The notes under the pieces were generated by a model. The model saw nothing but the letters and a program-made list of their open reading frames with translations. It ran no database searches and was not told the origin of the DNA. The translations under genes were made by a program, and so were the position numbers. Shown here one piece after another: positions 15,699-22,658 of a stretch of DNA of 36,540 bases. How positions within the stretch are numbered: the first letter of the stretch is position 1; each line of letters opens with the position of its first letter. This stretch comes from Planctomycetota bacterium (GTDB taxonomy: Bacteria > Planctomycetota > Planctomycetia > Pirellulales > Pirellulaceae), in the NCBI GenBank assembly GCA_029259935.1, contig JAJDEH010000053.1, positions 1-36,540 of the forward strand, read 5' to 3'.

Positions 15699-16265
15699 CT
15701 AAGCGTTGACTAGCTCTCGCTCGCGCGCTTTTTTGACGCCCACGAAGGATCGCTGCGAATGCATGCACGTTGCTCGAAAGGGCTCGGGGCGAGAGACTCC
15801 CAGCAGGCGGAAGGTCTCCACGCCGTCCAGTTTGAAGACGAGGTCGCCGGCGTGGAACCAGTGCTGGCCCTGCTGCTGCTCGATCTCGATTGAATTGAAG
15901 CGGTCCAACGGCACGGACTTCACTTCCTGGGCATAGTAGAACTTGAGGAAAAAAATATGTGCTCGAAAATGTAGCTCGTTGCGAAGCTCGACCACCCGGC
16001 GATTCGTCAGCCGGTACCACGATCCATGTAGCGGAATTCCGCCAATCGATGGTGACAACCGATAGGCGTACAAAAGCAGTGCGTGCGGGATGGAAAGCAA
16101 CGCCAGCAAATTGCCGATCCGAAAGATGTAAACCCCCGGCCATTGCCAACTGTACAACCAACCCAAGAATCGGCCTGACAGGTAGGCACAGATCGAGGGC
16201 CATGTATCCATGACCGTGACTTCTTCGAGTTCGGGAGGGGCGACTCCCGCGATGGGTTGTTTCAT
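15699..16265 (-). CDS. Membrane protein with bacterial PH-like (bPH2/DUF304) domain
   Basis: A 188-residue protein with a hydrophobic pair near residues 35-70 (LGWLYSWQWPGVYIFRIGN, then LLALLSIPHALLLYAY). A PH-like beta domain follows: W-Y-R-L-T-N-R-R-V-V-E-L-R near 82-94 and V-P-L-D-R-F-N-S-I-E-I near 117-127, then a G-D-L-V-F-K-L-D-G strand and V-E-T-F-R-L-L-G. T-N-x-R-V then L-x-x-I-x-x-I is the usual bPH2 pattern. The role is unknown; such proteins are membrane-anchored and probably bind lipid or protein. ATG 16265 has no visible ribosome site, and M19 (16211) is a possible alternative start. No operon partner is evident. Confidence 0.72.
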   Translation of the reverse strand: MKQPIAGVAPPELEEVTVMDTWPSICAYLSGRFLGWLYSWQWPGVYIFRIGNLLALLSIPHALLLYAYRLSPSIGGIPLHGSWYRLTNRRVVELRNELHFRAHIFFLKFYYAQEVKSVPLDRFNSIEIEQQQGQHWFHAGDLVFKLDGVETFRLLGVSRPEPFRATCMHSQRSFVGVKKARERELVNA

Positions 16266-16632
16266 GGTTTGTCTAATGCAGCCCGACTGCCGAATGAGTG
16301 GTTGTTTCCATTGAGAGGAATCTTATCAAAACGCCTTCCCGTGGTGTAGATGGTCGCCAACAAGCTACTGGCGTCATTGAAACTTGTGGTGCGGGCGTCC
16401 CGCCTGCAGCCGAGACGGCCGCACCACAATCCTATCGCTTGCGAGACACGCCTTGGCAAGGGGAAGGATTTCGAGCCGATTGGGGCTCTACTCGAAAAAT
16501 CCGAAAAATCGGCACGAGCTTCGGTGGATGTGGAGAATTGAGCGCAGTCAACCAAATAGAGAGGAGTTCCTCACGGGTCACGATGGAGCGTTTCTAGGCA
16601 AGAGAAGACGCTTGGAACAGGTGTAAACTGCT
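16266..16632. other. Divergent intergenic region (367 nt) with a repeat element
   Basis: This gap lies between the PH-like gene (-) and the sigma gene (+) and must carry both promoters. Apart from the family A repeat (16382-16431) I see no gene. The short frames that run through the repeat (for example 16298-16597) read as repeat-derived peptides and are not genes. No confident -35/-10 pair was found. Confidence 0.5.
16382..16431. repeat. Dispersed GC-rich inverted-repeat element, family A, copy 2
   Basis: Outer arms TTGTGGTGCGG (16384-16394) and CCGCACCACAA (16419-16429) are perfect 11-bp complements. Inside, GCGGGCGTCCCGC (16391-16403) and GCCGAGACGGC (16409-16419) each form a small hairpin with a 3-nt loop. 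The whole could fold as a three-way junction. Reversed, it matches the 10322-10377 copy with a 7-nt deletion and one base change. Confidence 0.82.
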
Positions 16633-17988
16633 ATGCCCAAAGAAGTTACGAAAGATCCGGTGCATGTCTATCTGATTCAGTTGCGACATCACCAGTTGCT
16701 GTCCGGCGGCGATGCTCTCGATCAAGCCAAAGTCGCCCGCCGATCACGCGGCCGGCTGCTGTGGTCGGCACTGACCAGCGATTTCGTGATCAGACGAATC
16801 GTGGACACACTTCAAAAGCTGTCCGACGGCACCCAGCGCCTGGAATGGACGCTCGACGTCGCTTTGGCCGATATGGACCAGAAAGCGCGTCTCCGGTCGA
16901 TGCTCAAGGGCCATCTCATTGCACTGAGGCAATTGTTGCGCGACAACAAGAGCGATTTTCAAATTGCGGTGGGCCGGAACTACCCCATGCGGATTCGCCG
17001 CCCGGCTTGGCGTCGAATCGTAATGCGACGGCGCGAGGCGGCCAAGCTGGTTTTGCAGCTAAAAGTGAGGGCCGAGGTGATCCTTGCCTTCTTCCAGCAG
17101 CTTGGCGAATTGGCGGGCGAAATGTCGCAATTAAAGCGAGAATTGCTGCTGGGACAGCGAAGCAGATCCGCGCTGAATCTGGGCCGGTCGCGAGTCGAAT
17201 TGGTCCAGCTTATGAAAATGACCCAAGAAAGTCCGGCCACGCTTCACCGCCGAGTGCAAAAAGTGGCCGCCCTGAAGAGTGATTATGCCCGGCAGACACA
17301 TTCACTCGTGCAAGGCAATTTGCGGCTGGTCGTGGCGTTGGCCAAGAACTATCGAAATCGGGGGATTAGCTTCCTAGATCTGATTCAGGAAGGAAATATG
17401 GGGCTGATGCGAGCCGTCGAGAAGTTTGATCCCACTCGCAGCCCTAATTTCGCGAGCTATGCGGTGTGGTGGATTCGCCAGGCGATTTGGCAAGCGATCG
17501 CTCGAAAACGCCGCATGATCAAGCTGCCGCCCGCAGTGGGACGGGTCGACGCCGCTCAGCGCGAAATCAGCCAGCAACAGGAACGCGAGCCGTCCAGCGA
17601 AGAAATCGCCGCGGTGGCAAAACTTTCGGTCTCCGAGGTCAGTGCCATTCAAAAGGTGGCCCGGGGCGTTTTGTCGCTCGACGAGACTCTGGACGATAAC
17701 AAGGAAACCTCGATCGCCGATTTGGTCGAAGCACCCTCGGAAGACGTTTCCCAAGAGCTGGATGCGGATATACTGAAGGAGCGTGTCGCGGATGCGTTGC
17801 AGACGCTCAACGACCGAGAGCGGCGTATCGTTCAGCTTCGTTACGGTTTTACCGACGGGTTTGCCCGTTCCTTGCGAGAAGTTGGTGCGATGCTTTCCAT
17901 GTCGCACGAGCGAGTGCGACAAATTGAAAGACTGGCGATCAGCAAGTTGCAGACTCCTTCGCTGCAATCGCTCGCCCTGAATTTGTAA
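16633..17988 (+). CDS. RNA polymerase sigma-70 factor, group 2-like with a long region between 1.2 and 2
   Basis: A 451-residue sigma factor. Region 1.2 is recognisable at the start (D-P-V-H-V-Y-L, residues 8-14), but region 1.1 is absent. About 190 residues of charged helical sequence (about 25-215) then take the place of the RpoD non-conserved region. Region 2 follows: NLRLVVALAKNYRNRG, F-L-D-L-I-Q-E-G-N-M-G-L-M-R-A, F-A-S-Y-A-V-W-W-I-R-Q-A-I (about 225-285). Region 3 is about 300-350. Region 4 ends with the helix-turn-helix LREVGAMLSMSHERVRQIE near 413-431. All core-binding and -10 motifs are present, so it should be active. It probably directs an alternative or stationary-type regulon. 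The next gene, another sigma factor, starts 12 nt later. Confidence 0.92.
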   Translation: MPKEVTKDPVHVYLIQLRHHQLLSGGDALDQAKVARRSRGRLLWSALTSDFVIRRIVDTLQKLSDGTQRLEWTLDVALADMDQKARLRSMLKGHLIALRQLLRDNKSDFQIAVGRNYPMRIRRPAWRRIVMRRREAAKLVLQLKVRAEVILAFFQQLGELAGEMSQLKRELLLGQRSRSALNLGRSRVELVQLMKMTQESPATLHRRVQKVAALKSDYARQTHSLVQGNLRLVVALAKNYRNRGISFLDLIQEGNMGLMRAVEKFDPTRSPNFASYAVWWIRQAIWQAIARKRRMIKLPPAVGRVDAAQREISQQQEREPSSEEIAAVAKLSVSEVSAIQKVARGVLSLDETLDDNKETSIADLVEAPSEDVSQELDADILKERVADALQTLNDRERRIVQLRYGFTDGFARSLREVGAMLSMSHERVRQIERLAISKLQTPSLQSLALNL

Positions 17989-18000
17989 TGCTCCTGTAAT

Positions 18001-18645
18001 ATGTCCGACGACGCGCCCGAATTGGTCGAGCGGCTCCAACGTGCCAATCAGGGCGATGAGCAAACCTTAACCGATATTTTGTCTGAATTTCGCGGACGGC
18101 TGAAAAGGATGGTCAGCCTGCGGATGGACCACCGATTGCAAGGACGCGTGGACCCTTCGGACGTCCTGCAAGAGGCCTTCCTGGAAGTTTCCGACCGTCT
18201 ACCCACCTATATGGGTGACCGGTCCATGCCTTTCTTCATTTGGGTCCGCTTCATAACCGCCCAAAGATTGAATATCTTGCATCGTCGGCATTTGGGAACC
18301 CAAAGGCGCGATGCAAAACGCGAAATTTCCATTAACCGTTCCTCGGCTCCTGAAGTAAACTCAGGGGTATTAGCCGCCCATCTAATCGGGCGCCACAGCA
18401 CACCCAGCAAAGCTATCCAGCGGGCCGAACGTAAATTGCGGCTCGAAGAAGCACTTGAAAGTATGGAGCCCATCGATCGCGAAATCCTGGTTCTGCGTCA
18501 CTTCGAAGAATTGACCAATAGCGAATGCGCGCTGGTTTTGGATATCAGTTCCACGGCGGCCAACAATCGCTATATCCGCGCCCTGCGCCGGCTGCGCGAG
18601 GTGTTGGCGAGCATGCCGGGTGGTGTCGAGGAGATGCTGCCATGA
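18001..18645 (+). CDS. ECF-type RNA polymerase sigma factor (planctomycete kinase-linked type)
   Basis: A 214-residue protein with sigma regions 2 and 4 only. Region 2: R-L-K-R-M-V-S-L-R-M-D then V-D-P-S-D-V-L-Q-E-A-F-L-E-V (about 34-63), followed by F-F-I-W-V-R-F-I-T-A-Q-R. Region 4: I-D-R-E-I-L-V-L-R-H-F-E-E-L-T-N-S-E-C-A (about 158-177) and a second recognition helix. This form, overlapping a protein kinase gene, is typical of planctomycete sigma-kinase pairs in which the kinase may control the factor. The stop overlaps the kinase start by ATGA. No anti-sigma gene is present. No clear ribosome site precedes ATG 18001, so coupling to the upstream sigma gene is likely. Confidence 0.92.
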   Translation: MSDDAPELVERLQRANQGDEQTLTDILSEFRGRLKRMVSLRMDHRLQGRVDPSDVLQEAFLEVSDRLPTYMGDRSMPFFIWVRFITAQRLNILHRRHLGTQRRDAKREISINRSSAPEVNSGVLAAHLIGRHSTPSKAIQRAERKLRLEEALESMEPIDREILVLRHFEELTNSECALVLDISSTAANNRYIRALRRLREVLASMPGGVEEMLP

Positions 18646-21374
18646 CCTTCGACGATGCCTCCAACGATCATCTCGGTTCGATTGCCGATTCCTTCATCCA
18701 GCGCTATCGGCGTGGCGAGCGGCCGTCGATTACGGAATACGCCGAACAGTACCCCGATCTCGCCGAGGAAATACAAGACGTCCTGCCCACGCTGGTCATG
18801 TTGGAAGAGGCCAAGGCGGTCGAGCCCGAGGTCACTCCCGTGGCCACGGCGCTGGCGGAAAAGATGCCCTCGCGATTGGGCGATTATCAAATTCGACGCG
18901 TCATCGGGCATGGCGGACTGGGCGTCGTCTATGAAGCGGTGCAAGAGTCTTTGGGCCGTACCGTGGCGCTCAAAGTGCTGCCGACCGCCGCCCAGCTAAA
19001 TCCAAAAACGCTGCAACGATTCGAACGTGAATCGCAGGCGGCTTCTCGACTGCATCACTCGAACATCGTGCCGGTGTACGGTGTCGGCCATGACGACGAC
19101 GTGCATTATTTTGTGATGCAGTACTTGCGAGGAGAAGGTCTCGACCGTGTCATCTCCGAACTGAGCCAAATGAGCGGCGGGCAGACTCGCGGCGACGACT
19201 CGACCGGCGCGGATTCGGTTCAAGAAACCGAAGGCGGCCATTCGTCCGCCACCGACATCGCCCGCTCGCTGATGTCGGGAAGATTCCGACACTCGGCCAG
19301 CGACCACGAATCGTCCGATCCTTCCGCTACTGATCGACATACCTCGCGTTCATCCCCGATCACGTCCAGTGCGTCGTTGCCGCGAGGTTACTGGCACAGC
19401 GTTGCTCGAGTTGGCATTCAGGTCGGCGACGCACTCGACTACGCGCACCATCAAGGCACGGTCCACCGCGATATCAAGCCTTCGAACTTGCTGCTGGACG
19501 ACGAGGGCACGACCTGGATCACCGACTTTGGCTTGGCCAAGGCGGATGACGAGCGCGATCTGACGGAAACCGGCGATCTGCTCGGCACGCTGCGCTACAT
19601 GGCACCCGAGGCGTTTGGCGGAACCTACGACGGCCGCAGCGATATCTACTCGCTGGGCCTGACGCTGTATGAACTGGCCGCCTTGAAACCGGCTCGTGAA
19701 ACCAGCCGCCGTAGCGAACTGATGAAACTTGCCCGCGACGGAACCGTGCCGCCGCTGCGCCGTGTGAATCCGGGTGCCCCGCGCGATCTGGCCACGATCA
19801 TTCACAAAGCGATCGATCCTCATCCCGACCGGCGTTATCTCAATGCGGGAGAGTTGGCCGAGGATCTACGGCGATTTGAACGCGACGAACCGATTCGAGC
19901 CCGCCGGGTCGGACTGGCCGAACGGGCCTATCGATGGTGCCGCCGCAACCCGGCGATTTCGATGGTCTCCGCTTCCGCCGCCGCGATCGTCGTACTTACG
20001 GCTTCGATTGCGTTTGCCATGGTCACGCAGTCGCTCAATGAAGAAAAAAGACTGCACGGACTCGCCATCGAAGCCAAGGCCGATGCGGAGACAGCGGCTG
20101 AAGCCGCGAAAACGTCGGCTGATGCGACTGGTGCTATCGTGGATTTTCTGGTGCTCGACATGCTGACGTCGTCGCAGGCTGAACGGAGCCCTGGACATGA
20201 TCTCACCGTGGGACAGATGTTGTTTCGCGCCGAGTTGATGGTTGGCACGCGCTTCAAGGACCATCCGGAACAGGAGGCCGCGGTTCGCGATGCCATGGCC
20301 AAAACCTACTACGCGTTGGGAGACTACGACCTGTCGCATAAGCACGCCCAAACGGCGCTCACCTTGCGCAGGCAGGCCTTTGGCGACGATCACCTCGATA
20401 CGTTGAAATCGATGGCCACGCTGGGCAACAGCCACTTTGGCTTAGGCAACTATGCGGATGCTCAAAAGCTGTTGGAAACATCACTGGCCAAACTAGAAGA
20501 CAATCGTCGTGTCGAGCAGAAATTGATCCTCGAAGTGCGGAGCAACTTGGCGGTGTCCCTTCACGCGCGAGGCCGGTACCTCGAAGCGGAAAAGCTGTTT
20601 AGTGTCACTCTCGAAGAAAAGCGAAAGCAACTGGGTGACCAGGATCCGTCAACGTTGATCACGATGACCAATCTGGCCGCCACGCTCAATGCCTTGGGAA
20701 GACACACCCAGGCGAAGGATCTTGGCGAACGGACCTTCATGATCAAACGCAAAAAACTGGGCTCGGATCATCCGAGTACGCTCAAGTCGATGGGCGCTTT
20801 GGCCAATACACGTGACTATTTGGAAGAATACGCCAACGCCCAAGCTCTCCACCATCTCATCATCCGGACTAGGACTACCGTCTTGGGGGGCGGCCATCCC
20901 GACACGCTGATGTCCCAGGCTAATCTAGCCGACAGCTTGGCGCGCGAAGGACGGCTGGCCGAGGCGCAAGAGATGTTCGCCAGTATGGCGGACGCCTTTG
21001 AAGAAAAGTTGGGAGAGGAACATCCGGGTACCATTACCACCCGCGCGAATCTCGCCACCGTACTCCATAAGCAGGGCGAGTTCGAACAGGCCATCGTCTT
21101 GTATCGCAAGGTCCTCCCACTGGCCGAAGAGAAGCTGAACAAAAAGCACCCCAAGACGCTGACCATAAGGGAAGGCCTTGGCGAAAGTCTGTTGGCCAAT
21201 GAGCAACCCGCCGACGCGGAACCCTGCTTCCGAAAAGTCCACGAACAACTCAAGGTCGCCTTAGGGGACGACAGCCCCAAAACTCAAAAGATCGCCCGGC
21301 GTTTGGCTACCGTGTTGAAAAAGCTAGGCCGGCACGACGAGGCCGCCCAGCTAGGCGGTGGCCCGCCTAAGTGA
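18642..21374 (+). CDS. Serine/threonine protein kinase with transmembrane segment and TPR repeats
   Basis: A 910-residue protein. An N-terminal planctomycete-type extension (1-75, FIQRYRRGERPSITEYAEQYPDL) precedes the kinase domain (about 79-415). Kinase motifs are G89-H-G-G-L-G94, K111 in VALK, H275-R-D277, D295-F-G297 and A-P-E at 321-323, so catalysis is expected. About 75 low-complexity Ser/Asp/Thr-rich residues (175-248) are inserted between the lobes. One membrane helix (about 438-461) follows, then a helical linker and TPR-type repeats to the end (about 530-905; LGDYDLSHKHAQTALTLRRQ, AxxLGRHxxA). The kinase would be cytoplasmic and the TPRs on the other side. ATG 18642 overlaps the sigma stop. 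The longer frame to 18525 lies inside the sigma gene. Confidence 0.93.
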   Translation: MTFDDASNDHLGSIADSFIQRYRRGERPSITEYAEQYPDLAEEIQDVLPTLVMLEEAKAVEPEVTPVATALAEKMPSRLGDYQIRRVIGHGGLGVVYEAVQESLGRTVALKVLPTAAQLNPKTLQRFERESQAASRLHHSNIVPVYGVGHDDDVHYFVMQYLRGEGLDRVISELSQMSGGQTRGDDSTGADSVQETEGGHSSATDIARSLMSGRFRHSASDHESSDPSATDRHTSRSSPITSSASLPRGYWHSVARVGIQVGDALDYAHHQGTVHRDIKPSNLLLDDEGTTWITDFGLAKADDERDLTETGDLLGTLRYMAPEAFGGTYDGRSDIYSLGLTLYELAALKPARETSRRSELMKLARDGTVPPLRRVNPGAPRDLATIIHKAIDPHPDRRYLNAGELAEDLRRFERDEPIRARRVGLAERAYRWCRRNPAISMVSASAAAIVVLTASIAFAMVTQSLNEEKRLHGLAIEAKADAETAAEAAKTSADATGAIVDFLVLDMLTSSQAERSPGHDLTVGQMLFRAELMVGTRFKDHPEQEAAVRDAMAKTYYALGDYDLSHKHAQTALTLRRQAFGDDHLDTLKSMATLGNSHFGLGNYADAQKLLETSLAKLEDNRRVEQKLILEVRSNLAVSLHARGRYLEAEKLFSVTLEEKRKQLGDQDPSTLITMTNLAATLNALGRHTQAKDLGERTFMIKRKKLGSDHPSTLKSMGALANTRDYLEEYANAQALHHLIIRTRTTVLGGGHPDTLMSQANLADSLAREGRLAEAQEMFASMADAFEEKLGEEHPGTITTRANLATVLHKQGEFEQAIVLYRKVLPLAEEKLNKKHPKTLTIREGLGESLLANEQPADAEPCFRKVHEQLKVALGDDSPKTQKIARRLATVLKKLGRHDEAAQLGGGPPK

Positions 21375-21390
21375 ACGGCCGCGCGAGTGT

Positions 21391-21433
21391 CGTCTTTCGC
21401 TCCGCGAAAGAAACGCCCTTTCTCGGAGCGAAC
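21391..21433. repeat. Dispersed inverted-repeat element, family B, copy 3
   Basis: CTTTCGC (21394-21400) and GCGAAAG (21404-21410) form a perfect 7-bp hairpin around TCC. A CTCGGAGCGAA half follows at 21422-21432. It lies between the kinase stop and the convergent haem lipoprotein gene, where a bidirectional terminator would be expected. No T-run is visible. Confidence 0.62.
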
Positions 21434-21475
21434 GCAACCAAGGACCGAAGCTAAGTTTGGACTATTCCTTGGCGG

Positions 21476-22015
21476 TTATTCAATGCGAATGGTGTAGCTC
21501 AGCGCCCCAATCGCCTTGCCTTTGGGCACATCGGCGTAGTTCTCGTGGCACATGACGCACTTTTTCATGACAACCGGGATCGGCGTGGCTGCCCGCAAGT
21601 AACGCTCGCCGTCCTTCTTCACGATTTGCTCGTAGTAGCCCTTGCCCTCGGTCAGCTTCTTCACGGCCGCTTTTTCAAACGCGTCTTTTGCCGAGTTGAC
21701 GTCGTCGTACGGTTCGCCCGTGGCGTCGAGCAAGCGAACTTCGTGCCAGCCATTTTTCTTGGCCGCCGCGAATAGTTTCTTGAAAGCCGTGCCGGCGGGA
21801 AGATCGGACTTTTCGTTGACATAGTTTTCGGTGATCAGCACCACACCGTTCTTGTAAATGTCGTCAAGCATACGGACTTGCTTGCGGGTCCGCTCCAAGG
21901 CCGGATCGCTCTTCCCCTTGTCCTCGGCATGGCCCACGCCGTGCAATCCACAGGCGGTCAAGGCGGCGATGACAGCAAGTGCCGAAATGGTGAACGAACG
22001 CGTGGTGATCTTCAT
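21476..22015 (-). CDS. Haem c-binding lipoprotein with a DUF3365 (Tll0287-like) domain
   Basis: A 179-residue protein. The signal sequence ends in a good lipobox, L19-T-A-C22, so it is probably a lipoprotein outside the cytoplasmic membrane. One haem c site, C153-V-M-C-H157, sits near the end, and the body (KGYYEQIVKKDGERYLRAATPIPV) matches the Tll0287-like sensory fold found alone or in sensor proteins. Such proteins are thought to bind haem and respond to gas or redox signals. The start ATG 22015 has GGAG at 22022-22025, six bases away. A TTG at 22027 is rejected. It is 17 nt downstream of an NsrR-type repressor and probably in its operon, which suggests a link to nitric oxide or redox stress. 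Confidence 0.87.
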   Translation of the reverse strand: MKITTRSFTISALAVIAALTACGLHGVGHAEDKGKSDPALERTRKQVRMLDDIYKNGVVLITENYVNEKSDLPAGTAFKKLFAAAKKNGWHEVRLLDATGEPYDDVNSAKDAFEKAAVKKLTEGKGYYEQIVKKDGERYLRAATPIPVVMKKCVMCHENYADVPKGKAIGALSYTIRIE

Positions 22016-22032
22016 AAGTTGCTCCAAACCAA

Positions 22033-22458
22033 TTATCGAGTCAAGGAAACAAGGTCGTGGCCCGGTTTGACCACATCATTAAGAAATACCGAATTGAGAT
22101 ACTCCATTTGAATCTGTTCCGCTTTGGCCAGCACGCCGCGCAGTTTACAGCCCGGCTGAATAGCACAAACAGTCACTTCCGCCCCAACGCACTCCAGCAA
22201 CTGAGTGTTACCTTCCATGTTCCGCACTACTTCGCCGACGGATATCGCCGCAGACTCCTTCGCAAGTTCCAAGCCGCCCCCGATACCGCGAATGCCGCGG
22301 ACGAAGCCCAGCCTGACCAACCGCTGGGCCACCTTGGCGACGTGGTCTTTTGATATCCCAAAGAAACCCGCTATGTCGCCGACCGTCGCCCGTTCCGCAT
22401 GCGCCGTCAGATACATCAGAATCCGCAGCGCGTAGTCGGTGTGCATCGCGAGTCGCAT
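22033..22458 (-). CDS. nsrR: Rrf2-family transcriptional repressor, NsrR-type iron-sulfur sensor
   Basis: A 141-residue winged-helix Rrf2 protein (MRLAMHTDYALRILMYLTAH). All proposed NsrR cluster ligands are visible: D8, and C90, C98 and C104 in the loop L-L-E-C, V-C-A-I-Q-P-G-C-K-L-R-G. In Streptomyces NsrR the [4Fe-4S] ligands are Asp8 and three cysteines, and nitric oxide destroys the cluster and releases DNA. The start at ATG 22458 has AGGA upstream. An extension to 22518 would run through the promoter and is rejected. A palindrome sits directly after its own -10, so autorepression is likely. The downstream haem lipoprotein gene is the obvious co-regulated partner. IscR is ruled less likely because the cysteine spacing and neighbours do not fit. 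Confidence 0.88.
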   Translation of the reverse strand: MRLAMHTDYALRILMYLTAHAERATVGDIAGFFGISKDHVAKVAQRLVRLGFVRGIRGIGGGLELAKESAAISVGEVVRNMEGNTQLLECVGAEVTVCAIQPGCKLRGVLAKAEQIQMEYLNSVFLNDVVKPGHDLVSLTR

Positions 22459-22493
22459 CGGAAGGGTCCTTCCCAAGCAAAACAGGATTAACA

Positions 22494-22508
22494 GGTACTG
22501 GTAATACC
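22494..22508 (-). promoter_or_regulatory. Candidate Rrf2/NsrR operator (imperfect palindrome)
   Basis: On the minus strand GGTATTACCAGTACC is an imperfect palindrome with GGTA/TACC ends. It directly follows the -10 element, so a bound repressor would block initiation. A nearby AACAGG-ATT-AACAGG direct repeat (plus strand, 22481-22495) overlaps it. Rrf2 proteins bind such palindromes. The match to a known NsrR motif is not tested. Confidence 0.5.
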
Positions 22509-22537
22509 TATTTAGCACCTCAATAGACGGTTGTCAA
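22509..22537 (-). promoter_or_regulatory. Promoter of the nsrR/haem lipoprotein operon
   Basis: On the minus strand TTGACA (22537-22532) is a perfect -35 consensus. It is followed after 17 bases by TAAATA (22514-22509), a weaker -10. The pair lies about 50 bases upstream of the repressor start, and the palindrome begins at the next base. Confidence 0.55.
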
Positions 22538-22658
22538 ACCTAGACCTGGACTCTGGACAGCGTACCGTGCCAAACTGAAGAGTGCACCAATCGCGCGGGA
22601 TTCAAGTGAGAAAGAGAGTGCAAGCCTGAGAGCGAAACATGTCGTCGCGGAGTGTTCC

